DNA of 64,000 nucleotides from JAFGAV01 sp041479055 (GCA_963702835.1 OY969762.1:2046001-2110000); one strand, 5' to 3'; counted from the stretch's first letter, positions 1 to 8,413 are shown. Notes: generated from the sequence alone by a model not told the origin. Numbers and translations are program-made.

Positions 1-93
1 TCAAGTAGAACTGCATAGAGCGACGGCCGTCAGCGGCGGCGAAGATGCCGGCGGCGAAAGCACCACAGGCCCACAGCTTCTTTGATGAGCGAG

Positions 94-216
94 GCCTCCG
101 AATATCTCGCCGCGAGTGACGTCGAGGGAGAGCCCGTCCACGGCTTTGACATCGCCGAAGGATTTGCTCAGGCCGCAAAGACGCCAGGCCAGGGCGGAGC
201 CCGGGCCGGCCTTCAG
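94..216 (-). pseudogene. N-terminal fragment of an ABC-transporter ATPase, interrupted
   Basis: Reading the minus strand after the alcohol dehydrogenase stop gives a typical ABC ATPase beginning, with GLSKSFGDVKAVDGLSLDV followed by TRGEIFG, which normally runs directly into the Walker A loop (LLGPNGAGKS). Here the similarity ends at about base 94. The same frame continues into unrelated residues and stops at bases 1-3. No ATG, GTG or TTG lies in a sensible position before the motif; a CTG at 214-216 is the only nearby candidate. The fragment follows the dehydrogenase in the same direction. It could be a gene broken by deletion or insertion, or a chimeric contig end. The family call is good; calling it a pseudogene is inference. 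Confidence 0.4.
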
Positions 217-1373
217 GCCTCTCTCCCTGTCTTGCCCGGCCCGGCCGCCGCGCGCCGGAGGATGCCCAGATAATCCTCGACTCCGGCCGTCCGCGGGTTG
301 GAAGGGTTGGAGTTATTGGCCGCCGCCTTCTGGGCGATCTCTTGGAAATGTTCCGGGCCAATCCCCAGCTCTTTAAAGGAAGGGATGTTGAGGCTGCGGC
401 TCAATTCCTTGACCCGCACGATGAGCCGGCGGGCGGCCCGCTCGTCGTTATCGTCCGTTTCACCAATCAGGCGGGCCAGCTCAGCGTAGCGGGCCACGGA
501 CGCCGGCAGGTTGAATTCCATGACCAAGGGAAGAAACACGGAGCAGGCCGCGCCGTGCGGCGTGTCGAAAAGCGCGCCCACCGACTCGGCCAGGCAGTGA
601 ACGGCTCCCACATCGCTGTGGCCGAAGGCCAACCCGGCCAGAAGGCTTCCCAGCATGACCTTCTCCCGGGCTTCTTCATTCGCGCCGATATCCAAGAAGG
701 CGGCTCGGAGATGGCCGAACAAAAGCCCCACCGCTTCTCGAGCGAATAGGTCCGTGAAGGAAGTGGCCGGTTTGACCGTAAAAGCCTCCAGAGCATGGGT
801 CAGGGCATCCAACCCCGTCGAAGCTGCCAGCGCCGCGGGCAGCGTCCGGAGCAGGTCCGGGTCCACTACCGCCGTGGCCGGGAACAGGCCCGGCCCCTTG
901 ATGCTCATTTTGAAGCGCCGGCCGGTATGAGTGATGACCGCCACCCAGGTCACCTCACTGCCCGTCCCGCACGTCGTTGGCACGGCCAGGACCGGAAGGG
1001 GACGCGCCTTGTACCGGCTCCGGCCTTCATAATCCTCAATGCGGCCGGGGTTCACCGCCAGAAGGGCTACAGCTTTGGCCGAGTCCAGGGCGCTCCCCCC
1101 GCCCAGGCCGATGATGACGGCGGGCTTGAAGCGCCGGGCCAATTCCCCCGCCCTGTCCACGGTCGACTGCCTCGGGTTCCGCTCGACTCCGTCAAACACT
1201 TCGACCCTGGGCAGCTGGCGGATAATACGCTCAGCGATTCCCGAAGCGACGATCCCTTTATCCGTGACCAGGAAAGCTGGACCGCTTTGAGCCAGGAGCT
1301 CGGCTTCTTCTCCGACTCGTCCGGCTGTTCCGGCGCCGAAGACAACCCGGGTGGGGGCCTCGAAGGTGAACAT
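213..1373 (-). CDS. Iron-containing alcohol dehydrogenase
   Basis: A 386-residue group III (Fe-dependent) alcohol dehydrogenase, an NAD(P)H-dependent oxidoreductase acting between alcohols and aldehydes or ketones in the cytoplasm. The Rossmann-type half carries GLGGGSALDSAKA (about residues 89-101). The C-terminal helical half carries the metal-ligand pattern: Asp and His in GLDALTHALEA, then His in VGAVHCLAESVG and His in DTPHGAACSVF. I chose the ATG at 1373 because a GGGGAGGAGAGGG ribosome site directly precedes it. A GTG at 1418 would add 15 residues and overlap the upstream M28 gene by 4 bases. It follows that peptidase gene in the same direction, probably in one transcript. Substrate cannot be told from sequence. 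Confidence 0.88.
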   Translation of the reverse strand: MFTFEAPTRVVFGAGTAGRVGEEAELLAQSGPAFLVTDKGIVASGIAERIIRQLPRVEVFDGVERNPRQSTVDRAGELARRFKPAVIIGLGGGSALDSAKAVALLAVNPGRIEDYEGRSRYKARPLPVLAVPTTCGTGSEVTWVAVITHTGRRFKMSIKGPGLFPATAVVDPDLLRTLPAALAASTGLDALTHALEAFTVKPATSFTDLFAREAVGLLFGHLRAAFLDIGANEEAREKVMLGSLLAGLAFGHSDVGAVHCLAESVGALFDTPHGAACSVFLPLVMEFNLPASVARYAELARLIGETDDNDERAARRLIVRVKELSRSLNIPSFKELGIGPEHFQEIAQKAAANNSNPSNPRTAGVEDYLGILRRAAAGPGKTGREA

Positions 1374-1414
1374 CCCTCTCCTCCCCTCCCCAGCCATGGA
1401 AGGCACCCCTTCAC

Positions 1415-2953
1415 TCACCTACCGGTTTCCGGGCGAAAATCCAGCTTGCCGGCCGAAGCCATGTCCATAACGGCCATCAACAGAAGCTGGGCCGCGTCCT
1501 CCATGATCTCGGGAGTGATGGTCGAGATGTCGTCTTTGGTGATGTGATAATAAGTCCGGCCGCCTTGGGAGCTGAGGGTGACGGAGGGCACTCCCTTCCA
1601 CAGGAAGCGGGCCGTGTCCTGCCGGGGCCGGGCGATGTTGGCGAATGCGGAAGCGGTCATGATCCGGTGGATGTACTTCTGATTGGCCCGGTCGAGATAG
1701 CTCCACAGAGCCGGGAAATTCTTGCCGGCCAGAATATTTAACTTGTCTCCCGAGCCGGCATTCTCCATATTAATGAAGGCCATGGTCCTGTCTAGGGGGA
1801 AGAAGGGGTGGCTGACGTAGTATTCAGAGCCGACCACGCCCTGTTCCTCGGCGCCGAAGGCGATGAACATCACCGAACGGCGCGGCTTGACTTCGCAGCG
1901 GCTCAGGGCCTCGGCCAAACCCAGCATCACCGCCACGGAGGAAGCGTTGTCGCTGGCCCCGGGCATGAGCTCCCATAGACGGCCGAGGTGGTCGAGATGG
2001 GCTCCGACGATGAGGACCTCATCCTTGAGAACCGGGTCGGATCCGGGCAGAACGGCCAGCACGTTGAGGCCGATGCCCTCCGGGTGGTGCTGGGTGACAT
2101 TCTTGATGGTCATGATCTTGCCCGTGGCGAAGGATTGGGGTTTGAGCGTCCGGGCGATCTTTTCCACGACCTCCTTGTGGTTCCGGCCGGTGCCGGCGAA
2201 GATATCGTCTACCACGGCTGGCCCGACGTGACTGTAGATAAAACCCTCCCGGTAAGAGTTGTTGGGGTTGCCGATGGGGCCATAGTTGTAGATCAGCCCC
2301 CGGGCGCCTTTATCGTCGGCGGTCTCCAGCTTATACTGATGGAAGGAGTAGGGCCGCCACTTTTTGAACAGCTCGGGGTCCTTGTCCGGTTCAACGGGCA
2401 CCTCCCGCTCCATGAGCACGATCTTACCCCGGACGTCCACCCCCTGGTAGTCGTCATAGCCAAGCTCGAGCGCGGAAAGGCCATAACCGACATAGACGAC
2501 CTCGGCCGTAATTTCGCCCGAAGCCGAGGTGCCCCCGGGGATGAACTCATCCTCGTATCGATAAGACTTCTTGATGAGCCCGTCCTTCCAGGGAATATTG
2601 AGGACAAGCTCGCACCCCGGAAAGACGAGCGTATAAGGGTCGGGGAAGGCCTGGAAATAGGTCCCCTTGTCGCCGGCCGGCTGCAGCCCCCATTTCTGAA
2701 ATAGCCCAGCCACCCAGCGGGCGCAGAGGTTGTACTCCTCCGTGCCGGTCAACCGGCCGCCGTACTTCTCCGAAGCCAGCTCCCGGACATAATCGTAGAG
2801 GGGTTGGCTCTGAATGCCGTGCATGGCCGCCAGGAGCTTCTGCTCCGCGCTGGCCGCCGCCGCCGGCGGCTGTTGTTGAAGAGCAGCCCAGGACAGCGAA
2901 ACACCAAGGACCGCGACGGCCAGCCCGATGGATAATGATTTTCGCAGGCTCAT
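1415..2953 (-). CDS. Secreted M28 family zinc aminopeptidase with PA-type insert
   Basis: A 512-residue exported peptidase. Residues 1-24 form a signal peptide (SLRKS basic start, then GLAVAVLGVSLSWAA). A protease-associated-like insert occupies roughly residues 140-270, before the catalytic M28 domain. The two-zinc site is visible in order: GAHLDHLG (His), PGASDNASS (bridging Asp), FGAEEQGVVGS (Glu-Glu), INMENAG (Glu) and YYHITKDD (His). Family members release N-terminal amino acids from peptides outside the cytoplasm. The ATG at 2953 follows an AAAAAAGGAG ribosome site. It is transcribed divergently from a second M28 gene (3343-4818) of similar architecture, suggesting an old duplication. 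Confidence 0.92.
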   Translation of the reverse strand: MSLRKSLSIGLAVAVLGVSLSWAALQQQPPAAAASAEQKLLAAMHGIQSQPLYDYVRELASEKYGGRLTGTEEYNLCARWVAGLFQKWGLQPAGDKGTYFQAFPDPYTLVFPGCELVLNIPWKDGLIKKSYRYEDEFIPGGTSASGEITAEVVYVGYGLSALELGYDDYQGVDVRGKIVLMEREVPVEPDKDPELFKKWRPYSFHQYKLETADDKGARGLIYNYGPIGNPNNSYREGFIYSHVGPAVVDDIFAGTGRNHKEVVEKIARTLKPQSFATGKIMTIKNVTQHHPEGIGLNVLAVLPGSDPVLKDEVLIVGAHLDHLGRLWELMPGASDNASSVAVMLGLAEALSRCEVKPRRSVMFIAFGAEEQGVVGSEYYVSHPFFPLDRTMAFINMENAGSGDKLNILAGKNFPALWSYLDRANQKYIHRIMTASAFANIARPRQDTARFLWKGVPSVTLSSQGGRTYYHITKDDISTITPEIMEDAAQLLLMAVMDMASAGKLDFRPETGR

Positions 2954-2983
2954 CCTTTTCTCCTTTTTTAGCTATTTTCATCT

Positions 2984-3013
2984 ATTATAATAGCTCTGGC
3001 ATTTTCTTTTCCA
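2984..3013 (-). promoter_or_regulatory. Candidate sigma-70 promoter for the M28/alcohol dehydrogenase genes
   Basis: On the minus strand TATAAT (2984-2989) lies 18 bases after TGGAAA (3008-3013), a 4-of-6 match to the -35 consensus. The -10 box sits inside a perfect 12-base palindrome, CTATTATAATAG (2982-2993), which could be an operator or chance in AT-rich DNA. It is about 30 bases upstream of the M28 start. Confidence 0.4.
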
Positions 3014-3121
3014 CCTAAGATGTGGCCGGCCTCTCCGCTTCAGATATGGCCTTGACCGGGCCGCTTATGAGAAAATGTTAAATTGGTATTGTGTCCCCAA
3101 ATCATGCTATTTTGAAGCGCC

Positions 3122-3346
3122 ATGTTCAAAAAGAAAAGCTCAAAAAAGGTCGACCTGATCTTCGCCTTTTTCCACCTCTTTCTGCTCCTGGCCATCCTGG
3201 CCTACGGAATTATCGGACTCATCCATGGCAACCTCTGGCGCTTCGCCATCATCAGTGCCGGGCTGGCGGTCTATTATTTTGTCGTCCTGCACAAGCCGGC
3301 CCGGCTGGAGATCGCCCGCCGGAAAAAATTAAAGGAGTCACGATGA
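3122..3346 (+). CDS. Small two-helix membrane protein, unknown function
   Basis: A 74-residue protein with a very basic N-terminus (MFKKKSSKK), two hydrophobic segments at about residues 12-34 and 38-57, and a basic tail (ARRKKLKESR). Its stop overlaps the start of the following M28 peptidase in an ATGA arrangement, so the two are likely translationally coupled. No strong ribosome site precedes the ATG. I do not recognise the family. The composition and coupling suggest a genuine membrane protein made together with the peptidase; a role in its export or anchoring would be pure inference. Confidence 0.6.
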   Translation: MFKKKSSKKVDLIFAFFHLFLLLAILAYGIIGLIHGNLWRFAIISAGLAVYYFVVLHKPARLEIARRKKLKESR

Positions 3347-4818
3347 GAGCCGCCAAGCTTGTTTTATGTGTTTTGACAGCCTCACTTCTGATGTTAACCC
3401 CTCTGGCCCAGGCCAACCGGGACCCGGCCAGGCTGAAAAAGGGTCTGGAGGCCATCCGCCCCGAAGAAGCCTATGCCATCTGCAAGACCCTGGCCTCGCC
3501 GGAGTTCGCCGGCCGGCTGACCGGCCAGCAGGGCTATACGGCCGCCTGCCGCTGGGCAGCCCTCAAGTTCAAGGAATGGGGTTTGAAGCCCCTCAGCGCC
3601 CAAGAGGGGTATCTGCAGTCCTATCCCTCACCCTATACTCTTATAGACAAAGCGGACATGACGCTCCTCCTGCCGGAAAAAACGGCTGACGGTCCAGTCA
3701 AGCTCACCGAAGTGAAGCTCGAGGCGGGGAAGGATTTCCTCCCCCTGCTTTTCAGCGACAGCGGCCGCGCCGAAGCCGGCCTGGCCTTCGCCGGCTGGGG
3801 CATCTGCGCGCCGGAGCTCGGCTACGACGACTATGCCGGCCTGGAAGTCAAGGGCCGCTTCATCCTCTGCTTCCGCGGCACGCCCGACCCGTCCGACAAG
3901 CGTTATCAGGATTACGACCAGCATCGCACCCGAATGAAGGCCGCCAGGGACAAAGGCGCGCTGGGCTTGGTCTATATCTATCCCGAAGTATCGGCCAACC
4001 CCAACGGCGACTGGCTCCCGGGTTTCACCCCGGCCGAAATCTCGGAACAGACGGCCGACCTGCTCTTCAAGGACAAGGGGCTCACCTCGGCCGACCTCAA
4101 GAAAGACCTGGCCGCCACCAAACGGCCGCTTTCCTTCCCGCTTGAGGCCAGCCTCCGCTATAGCGTCGAGTCCCGTCATTTTGCCGACGGCCTCGGCACC
4201 AACGTCGTGGGCTGGCTGGAAGGCTCGGACCCCAAGCTTAAAAGCGAATGCCTGATCTTCGGCGGCCATTTCGATCATTGTGGCCGGCACCTGGGCATCC
4301 TCTTCCCCGGCGCCGACGACAATGCCTCGGGTTCGGCCACGGTCATGGAGATTGCCCAGGCCTGGACAGCCCTCGGCCGGCAGCCCCGCCGCTCGGCTGT
4401 CTTCGTCCTGTTCGGCGGGGAGGAGATGGGGCTCCTGGGCTCCAACTATTTCGCCGGCCATCTTCCGCCCCGTTTCACTAAGGTCACCGCCATGTTCAAC
4501 TTCGACATGACCGGAGAGGGCGACGGGACCCGCGCCGGGGTAAGCCCTGAGCCGGCCGCTCTCCAGCAGGCGCTGGAGGAGGCTGACCGCAGAGTGAAGA
4601 TCCTGCGCGGCCTGCGCCCCATCCAGGGTGTCGGAGTGCGCAGTTCGGACTTCGCCCCTTTTTTCCTCCAGGGAATCCCTTGCCTATCGTTCAGCTCCAA
4701 CGGCCCGCATCTCTCCTACCATCAGGCTGGCGATACCATCTACCGTATCAACCCCGACATCATGGCCGATATCGCCAGGCTGGCCTTCCTGGCCGGTGCG
4801 GCCTTGGCCGACCGCTGA
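3343..4818 (+). CDS. Secreted M28 family zinc aminopeptidase (second copy)
   Basis: A 491-residue exported M28 peptidase with a signal peptide (residues 1-24, LVLCVLTASLLMLTPLAQA), a protease-associated-like insert and the two-zinc catalytic set: GGHFDHCG (His), PGADDNASG (Asp), FGGEEMGLLGS (Glu-Glu), NFDMTGEG (Asp) and SYHQAGD (His). The start is fixed by AAAGGAG six bases before ATG 3343; the reading frame remains open upstream but that part overlaps the 74-residue membrane protein in another frame. It shares the layout of the divergent M28 gene at 1415-2953, including the ELGYDDY segment in the insert, so the two are probably paralogues with different substrates. Confidence 0.92.
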   Translation: MRAAKLVLCVLTASLLMLTPLAQANRDPARLKKGLEAIRPEEAYAICKTLASPEFAGRLTGQQGYTAACRWAALKFKEWGLKPLSAQEGYLQSYPSPYTLIDKADMTLLLPEKTADGPVKLTEVKLEAGKDFLPLLFSDSGRAEAGLAFAGWGICAPELGYDDYAGLEVKGRFILCFRGTPDPSDKRYQDYDQHRTRMKAARDKGALGLVYIYPEVSANPNGDWLPGFTPAEISEQTADLLFKDKGLTSADLKKDLAATKRPLSFPLEASLRYSVESRHFADGLGTNVVGWLEGSDPKLKSECLIFGGHFDHCGRHLGILFPGADDNASGSATVMEIAQAWTALGRQPRRSAVFVLFGGEEMGLLGSNYFAGHLPPRFTKVTAMFNFDMTGEGDGTRAGVSPEPAALQQALEEADRRVKILRGLRPIQGVGVRSSDFAPFFLQGIPCLSFSSNGPHLSYHQAGDTIYRINPDIMADIARLAFLAGAALADR

Positions 4819-4893
4819 ACCGGCGAGAGGGAGCCCGGCTGGGGCCGGCAACCATAAGGCTTCCACATTCGTTCCTTGAATGAGAGCAGGCGG

Positions 4894-6259
4894 ATGACCG
4901 TATCCCGGAAAAAGAAAGCACCGGCCCGAAGATCCCTAAACCTTCACCGGCCGATCCCCCGCCGGAAAACGGCGGCCAAAAAAAGACCGCTCCTGCTCGT
5001 CCTGTCGCTGGTCGGCCTTCTGGCCTTCAGCTTAGCCGCCTATTTGATTTTCCATCGAACCGGACCTCCGCCCCAAAAAACTGCCGCCTCTCCAAGCCTC
5101 TCCTTGGCCCAATGGCTGAGGCTGCCCGCCCCTTACTCGGAGCGCAAAGAGGTCATCCCCCCGGGCCAGACTCTGGCCGGAATTCTGTCCGCCTATGGTT
5201 TCGGCCCGGCCGATGTCCACAACCTCATGGAGCAGTCCCGCTCCATCTTCGACCTGAGCTCCATCAAGGCCGGCCGCCACATGCGCTTTTACCAAGAATC
5301 CCCAGGGGCGGCTGGAGGTCATCGAATACGACATCAACGACACGGATTTCCTCCGCCTGCGGCGCAGCGGGGGCATGTTCCGGGCCGAAGTCCTCAAATT
5401 CCCGGTTGAGATCCGCTTGGCCGCGGTCGAGGGCCAGATTGAAGACTTCCTCATCAGCTCTTTTGACCGGGCTGGAGAAAACGGCCTTTTGGCCCTGGAC
5501 TTCGCCGAGATTTTCGCCTGGGACGTGGACTTCTATATCGACCCGCAGCGGGGGGATCGTTTCCGGGTGCTGTTCGAAAAGAAGTTCAAGTGCGGCCGGC
5601 CGGCCGGCTACCGGAACATCCTGGCCGCCGAGTTCTGGAACCAAGGCCGGCGCCTGCAGGCCTTCCGCTTCACCTATCCGGACACGGGCAAGACCGATTA
5701 TTTCGACGAATCGGGCCACTCCCTGCGCAAAGAATTTATGAAATCTCCGTTCAAGTTCAGCCGCATCACTTCCCGCTTCACTTCCAGCCGCTTCAACCCG
5801 GTGAGCAAGATCTACCGGGCCCACTACGGGGTGGACTACGCCGCGCCGGTGGGCACGCCGGTGCGGGCCACGGCCGACGGCAAAGTCCTGACCGCCGGCT
5901 GGAGCGGAGGGGCGGGCCGCCTGGTTACCCTCCAGCACAAGGCCGGCTACGAAACCATGTATCTCCACCTCAGCGGCTTCGGCCAAGGGATCGGAGCAGG
6001 CACCCAGGTCCTGAGCGGCCAGGTCATCGGCTATGTGGGGACGTCCGGAGATTCCACCGGCCCCCACCTCGACTACCGCATTCTCCAGCACGGGAAGTAC
6101 ATCAACCCCCTGGCCGGCCGCTTCAACCCGGCCCAGCCGCTCCGTCCGGAATTCCGGAAACCGTTCGACCGGCAAACGGCCGAGTATAATTTGATTCTGG
6201 ATATTAACGTCCTGCCTGGCCGGGCGCTGGCCTTCCTCTCCGGCCTGTCCTTTCATTGA
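4894..6259 (+). pseudogene. M23 family metallopeptidase with LysM-like N-terminus, frame broken by one base
   Basis: Two adjoining frames make one MepM-like murein endopeptidase. The first part (from ATG 4894, frame ending at 5409) has a basic N-terminus, one membrane helix (LLLVLSLVGLLAFSLAAYLIF) and a LysM/OapA-like segment up to MRFYQE. The second part (frame open to 6259) continues it and holds the M23 domain with HYGVDYAAPVGTPV and GPHLDYRI. Removing one C from the CCCC run at 5300-5303 restores a continuous protein of about 455 residues, so a base-call or assembly error is as likely as a true mutation. The second His of the usual HxH motif is Asp here. A TTG at 4876 is an alternative start. 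Confidence 0.75.
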
Positions 6260-6311
6260 TCAGGGAAGCATTCCAAAATTTATGATCAAGAGGCCTGCCG
6301 GCCTCGCTCTG

Positions 6312-6340
6312 TTGACATCCCCAAATTTCGCTTTTACAAT
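6312..6340 (+). promoter_or_regulatory. Sigma-70 promoter for the FBP aldolase/phosphatase gene
   Basis: A perfect -35 TTGACA (6312-6317), a 17-base spacer and -10 TACAAT (6335-6340) lie about 35 bases before the start codon of the downstream gene. This is one of the best promoter matches in the window. Confidence 0.8.
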
Positions 6341-6374
6341 GACCCCGCCTTAATACATTTAAAAGGAGGGAATC

Positions 6375-7475
6375 ATGAAGATGACGCTCAGCGTATTGAA
6401 GGCGGATGTGGGCAGCATCGGCGGCCACCTCAAGCCCAGCCAGGCGCTTTTCCAGGAAATTGTTCGCTTTGTCAAGGACAACGGCAAGAACCTCATCATA
6501 GATGCCTATATCTCCAGCACGGGCGACGACATGGCCATGCTCCTCACCCACCAGAGGGGCGTCAATGACGAGAAGATCCACAAGCTGGGCTGGGAGGCCT
6601 TCCTGGCCGGCACGGCCGTGGCCAAGAAGCAGGGCTTGTACGGCGCCGGGCAGGACCTGCTCAAGGACTCCTTCAGCGGCAACATCAAGGGCATGGGACC
6701 GGCCGTGGCCGAGATGGAGATTGAGGAGAGGCCTAACGAGCCCTTCGTCTTCTTCGCCGCGGACAAGACCGACCCGGGCGCTTACAACCTGCCCTTCTAC
6801 CTGGCCTTCGCCGACCCCATGTACTGCTCGGGCCTTATCCTCAGCCCCAAGATGGGCAAAGGCTTCACCTTCCGCATCATCGACGTCGCATACATCGAGA
6901 AAGACCGGATCATCGACCTCAACACACCCGAGGATCTCTATGACATCGCCGCCCTGCTCCGCGACAACGAGCGCTACGTCATCGAGGCCATCTTCTCCCG
7001 CAGCACGGGCGGCCAGGCGGCCTCCGTGTCCACCACTCGCCTCCACAACATCGCCGGCAAGTACACCGGCAAGGACGACCCGGTGGCCTTAATCCGAGTC
7101 CAGGGCGAATTCCCGGCCACGGGCGAGGTCCTGGCGCCCTTCGAGATCGGCCACCTGGTAGCCGGGTTCATGAGGGGCAGCCACACCGGCCCGCTCATGC
7201 CTTGCCAGCTCAACACCACCATTTCCTATTTCGACGGCCCGCCCGTGGTGACCGGGGCCGCCTTCTGCGTGCACGAGGGCAAGCTGACCGAGCCGGCCGA
7301 CGTCTTCGACCATCCCTTCTGGGACCATGTCCGGGGACAGGTCTCGGAGAAGGCCCAGGCCATCCGGCGGCAGGGTTTTTCCGGGCCGGCCATGCTGCCC
7401 TACAGCGAGCTCGAGTACGGCGGGGTGGTGGAGAAGCTGGGAGCCCTGGACAAGAGGTTCAAGCTGAGAGGCTGA
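6375..7475 (+). CDS. Fructose-1,6-bisphosphate aldolase/phosphatase (archaeal type)
   Basis: A 366-residue cytoplasmic enzyme of the bifunctional FBPA family, which condenses triose phosphates to fructose-1,6-bisphosphate and dephosphorylates it to fructose-6-phosphate, a one-way gluconeogenic step. Family marks: the N-terminal MTLSVLKADVGSIGGH, STGDDMAMLLTH, FAADKTDPGAYNLP and DPMYCSGLILSPKMGKGF. Length matches the family. AAAGGAGGG precedes ATG 6375 and a strong promoter lies upstream; no neighbour belongs to the same pathway, so it is probably monocistronic. The family is typical of archaea and some deep-branching or thermophilic bacteria, so it points to gluconeogenesis without a classical FBPase, though other genes elsewhere cannot be excluded. 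Confidence 0.9.
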   Translation: MKMTLSVLKADVGSIGGHLKPSQALFQEIVRFVKDNGKNLIIDAYISSTGDDMAMLLTHQRGVNDEKIHKLGWEAFLAGTAVAKKQGLYGAGQDLLKDSFSGNIKGMGPAVAEMEIEERPNEPFVFFAADKTDPGAYNLPFYLAFADPMYCSGLILSPKMGKGFTFRIIDVAYIEKDRIIDLNTPEDLYDIAALLRDNERYVIEAIFSRSTGGQAASVSTTRLHNIAGKYTGKDDPVALIRVQGEFPATGEVLAPFEIGHLVAGFMRGSHTGPLMPCQLNTTISYFDGPPVVTGAAFCVHEGKLTEPADVFDHPFWDHVRGQVSEKAQAIRRQGFSGPAMLPYSELEYGGVVEKLGALDKRFKLRG

Positions 7476-7537
7476 CGGCCAGGCAACCGTGCGTTTTATG
7501 GTACAAACCCTGGCGAGTTAGGCAAGAATATAAGGGA

Positions 7538-7688
7538 AGCATTTCAAATTTCGTGATAGGCTAAGATAGTTCAGGGGTGACGAGGCGGAGGGGCTCCCCA
7601 CCCGCCCGCAGCTTGGCGAGGACGGATGGGGAGGAGCCTCGGCAGGACCGCACACGAGTTTGTTTTTATCACGGAATTTGAAAATGCT
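7538..7688. repeat. Intergenic element bounded by near-perfect inverted repeats
   Basis: The left arm AGCATTTCAAATTTCGTGATA (7538-7558) is the near-exact reverse complement of the right arm at 7667-7688 (TATCACGGAATTTGAAAATG plus CT). The roughly 108 bases between are GC-rich and contain their own GGGGCTCCCC hairpin. A related sequence, AGGGAAGCATTCCAAAATTT followed by ATGAT, occurs just after the M23 gene (6262-6285). No protein is encoded. It could be a MITE-like or REP-like element or a structured transcript end. Confidence 0.5.
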
Positions 7689-7710
7689 CTTTTTTTAGGA
7701 GAAGGCTGTT

Positions 7711-8154
7711 TTGCCTGAACATCGAAATCCGGTCCCGACCGTGGACCTCATCATCGAGATGACCCGGCCTGACGGAAAGCAAGGCATCGTTTTGATCAAG
7801 AGGAAAAACCCGCCGCCGGGCTGGGCTTTGCCGGGCGGGTTCGTGGATTACGGCGAGTCGCTCGAAGAAGCGGCCCGGCGCGAGGCGCGCGAAGAGACTT
7901 CCTTAGAGGTGAGGCTCAAATATCAGCTCCACACCTACTCCGCCCCGGACCGTGACCCCCGGCTGCACACCATCTCCACGGTTTACGTGGCCTCCGGCCG
8001 GGGAGCGCTCCAAGCGGCCGACGACGCTCGGGAAGCCGGCATTTTTGCCCGGGAAGAAATCATCTTCCCCCTGGTTTTCGACCATCAAAAAATATTGAAC
8101 GATTATTTCAGAGTCTCCCAAAACCATCAGGGAAAAATGTCTTCAAAGGGATAA
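7711..8154 (+). CDS. Nudix hydrolase
   Basis: A 147-residue cytoplasmic pyrophosphohydrolase. The Nudix box is complete: GGFVDYGESLEEAARREA followed by REET (about residues 45-66), with the catalytic REXXEE helix. The size and the N-terminal VDLIIEM strand resemble ADP-ribose or nucleotide-sugar pyrophosphatases; the substrate is not predictable. Translation starts at TTG 7711, supported by AGGAGAAGG five bases before it. The gene is followed at 4 bases by a DUF2007 gene, so the two form a short operon ahead of the dcw cluster. Confidence 0.85.
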   Translation: MPEHRNPVPTVDLIIEMTRPDGKQGIVLIKRKNPPPGWALPGGFVDYGESLEEAARREAREETSLEVRLKYQLHTYSAPDRDPRLHTISTVYVASGRGALQAADDAREAGIFAREEIIFPLVFDHQKILNDYFRVSQNHQGKMSSKG

Positions 8155-8158
8155 AATC

Positions 8159-8413
8159 ATGACCGAGCCTAATGATGATGAAGACCTGGACCTGGTGGAG
8201 GTTCACAAAGCCTGGGGGCCGGCCGAGGCGGCAGTGATAAAGAGCATGCTGGAAAGCTACGGCATCTCCTGCCTCATGAGGGGTAAGGTCCTTCAATCTG
8301 TGTTGCCGTTTACCGCGGACGGCATGGGCGAGATCAAGATCCTGGTCCCTAAAAAAGACCTGGCTAAGGCAAAAAATCTCATCGGGCAGAAAAACCATAA
8401 AGAAGAAGAATAA
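8159..8413 (+). CDS. DUF2007 domain protein
   Basis: An 84-residue acidic cytoplasmic protein. LVEVHKAWGPAEAAVIKSML followed by ESYGISCLM and a C-terminal IKILVPKKDLAKAKNLI is the usual DUF2007 layout, a small ferredoxin-like fold sometimes described as a putative prokaryotic signal-transducing protein. It begins 4 bases after the Nudix stop. It is separated from mraZ by a promoter region. Its role is unknown. Confidence 0.75.
   Translation: MTEPNDDEDLDLVEVHKAWGPAEAAVIKSMLESYGISCLMRGKVLQSVLPFTADGMGEIKILVPKKDLAKAKNLIGQKNHKEEE

Noticed and set aside
3091..3342. N-terminal extension of the second M28 peptidase
   Set aside because: It overlaps the 74-residue membrane protein in another frame; AAAGGAG and the signal peptide fix the start at 3343.
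5264..6256. Minus-strand frame of 330 codons opposite the M23 gene
   Set aside because: The M23 motifs are unambiguous on the plus strand; the reverse frame has shadow-like composition.
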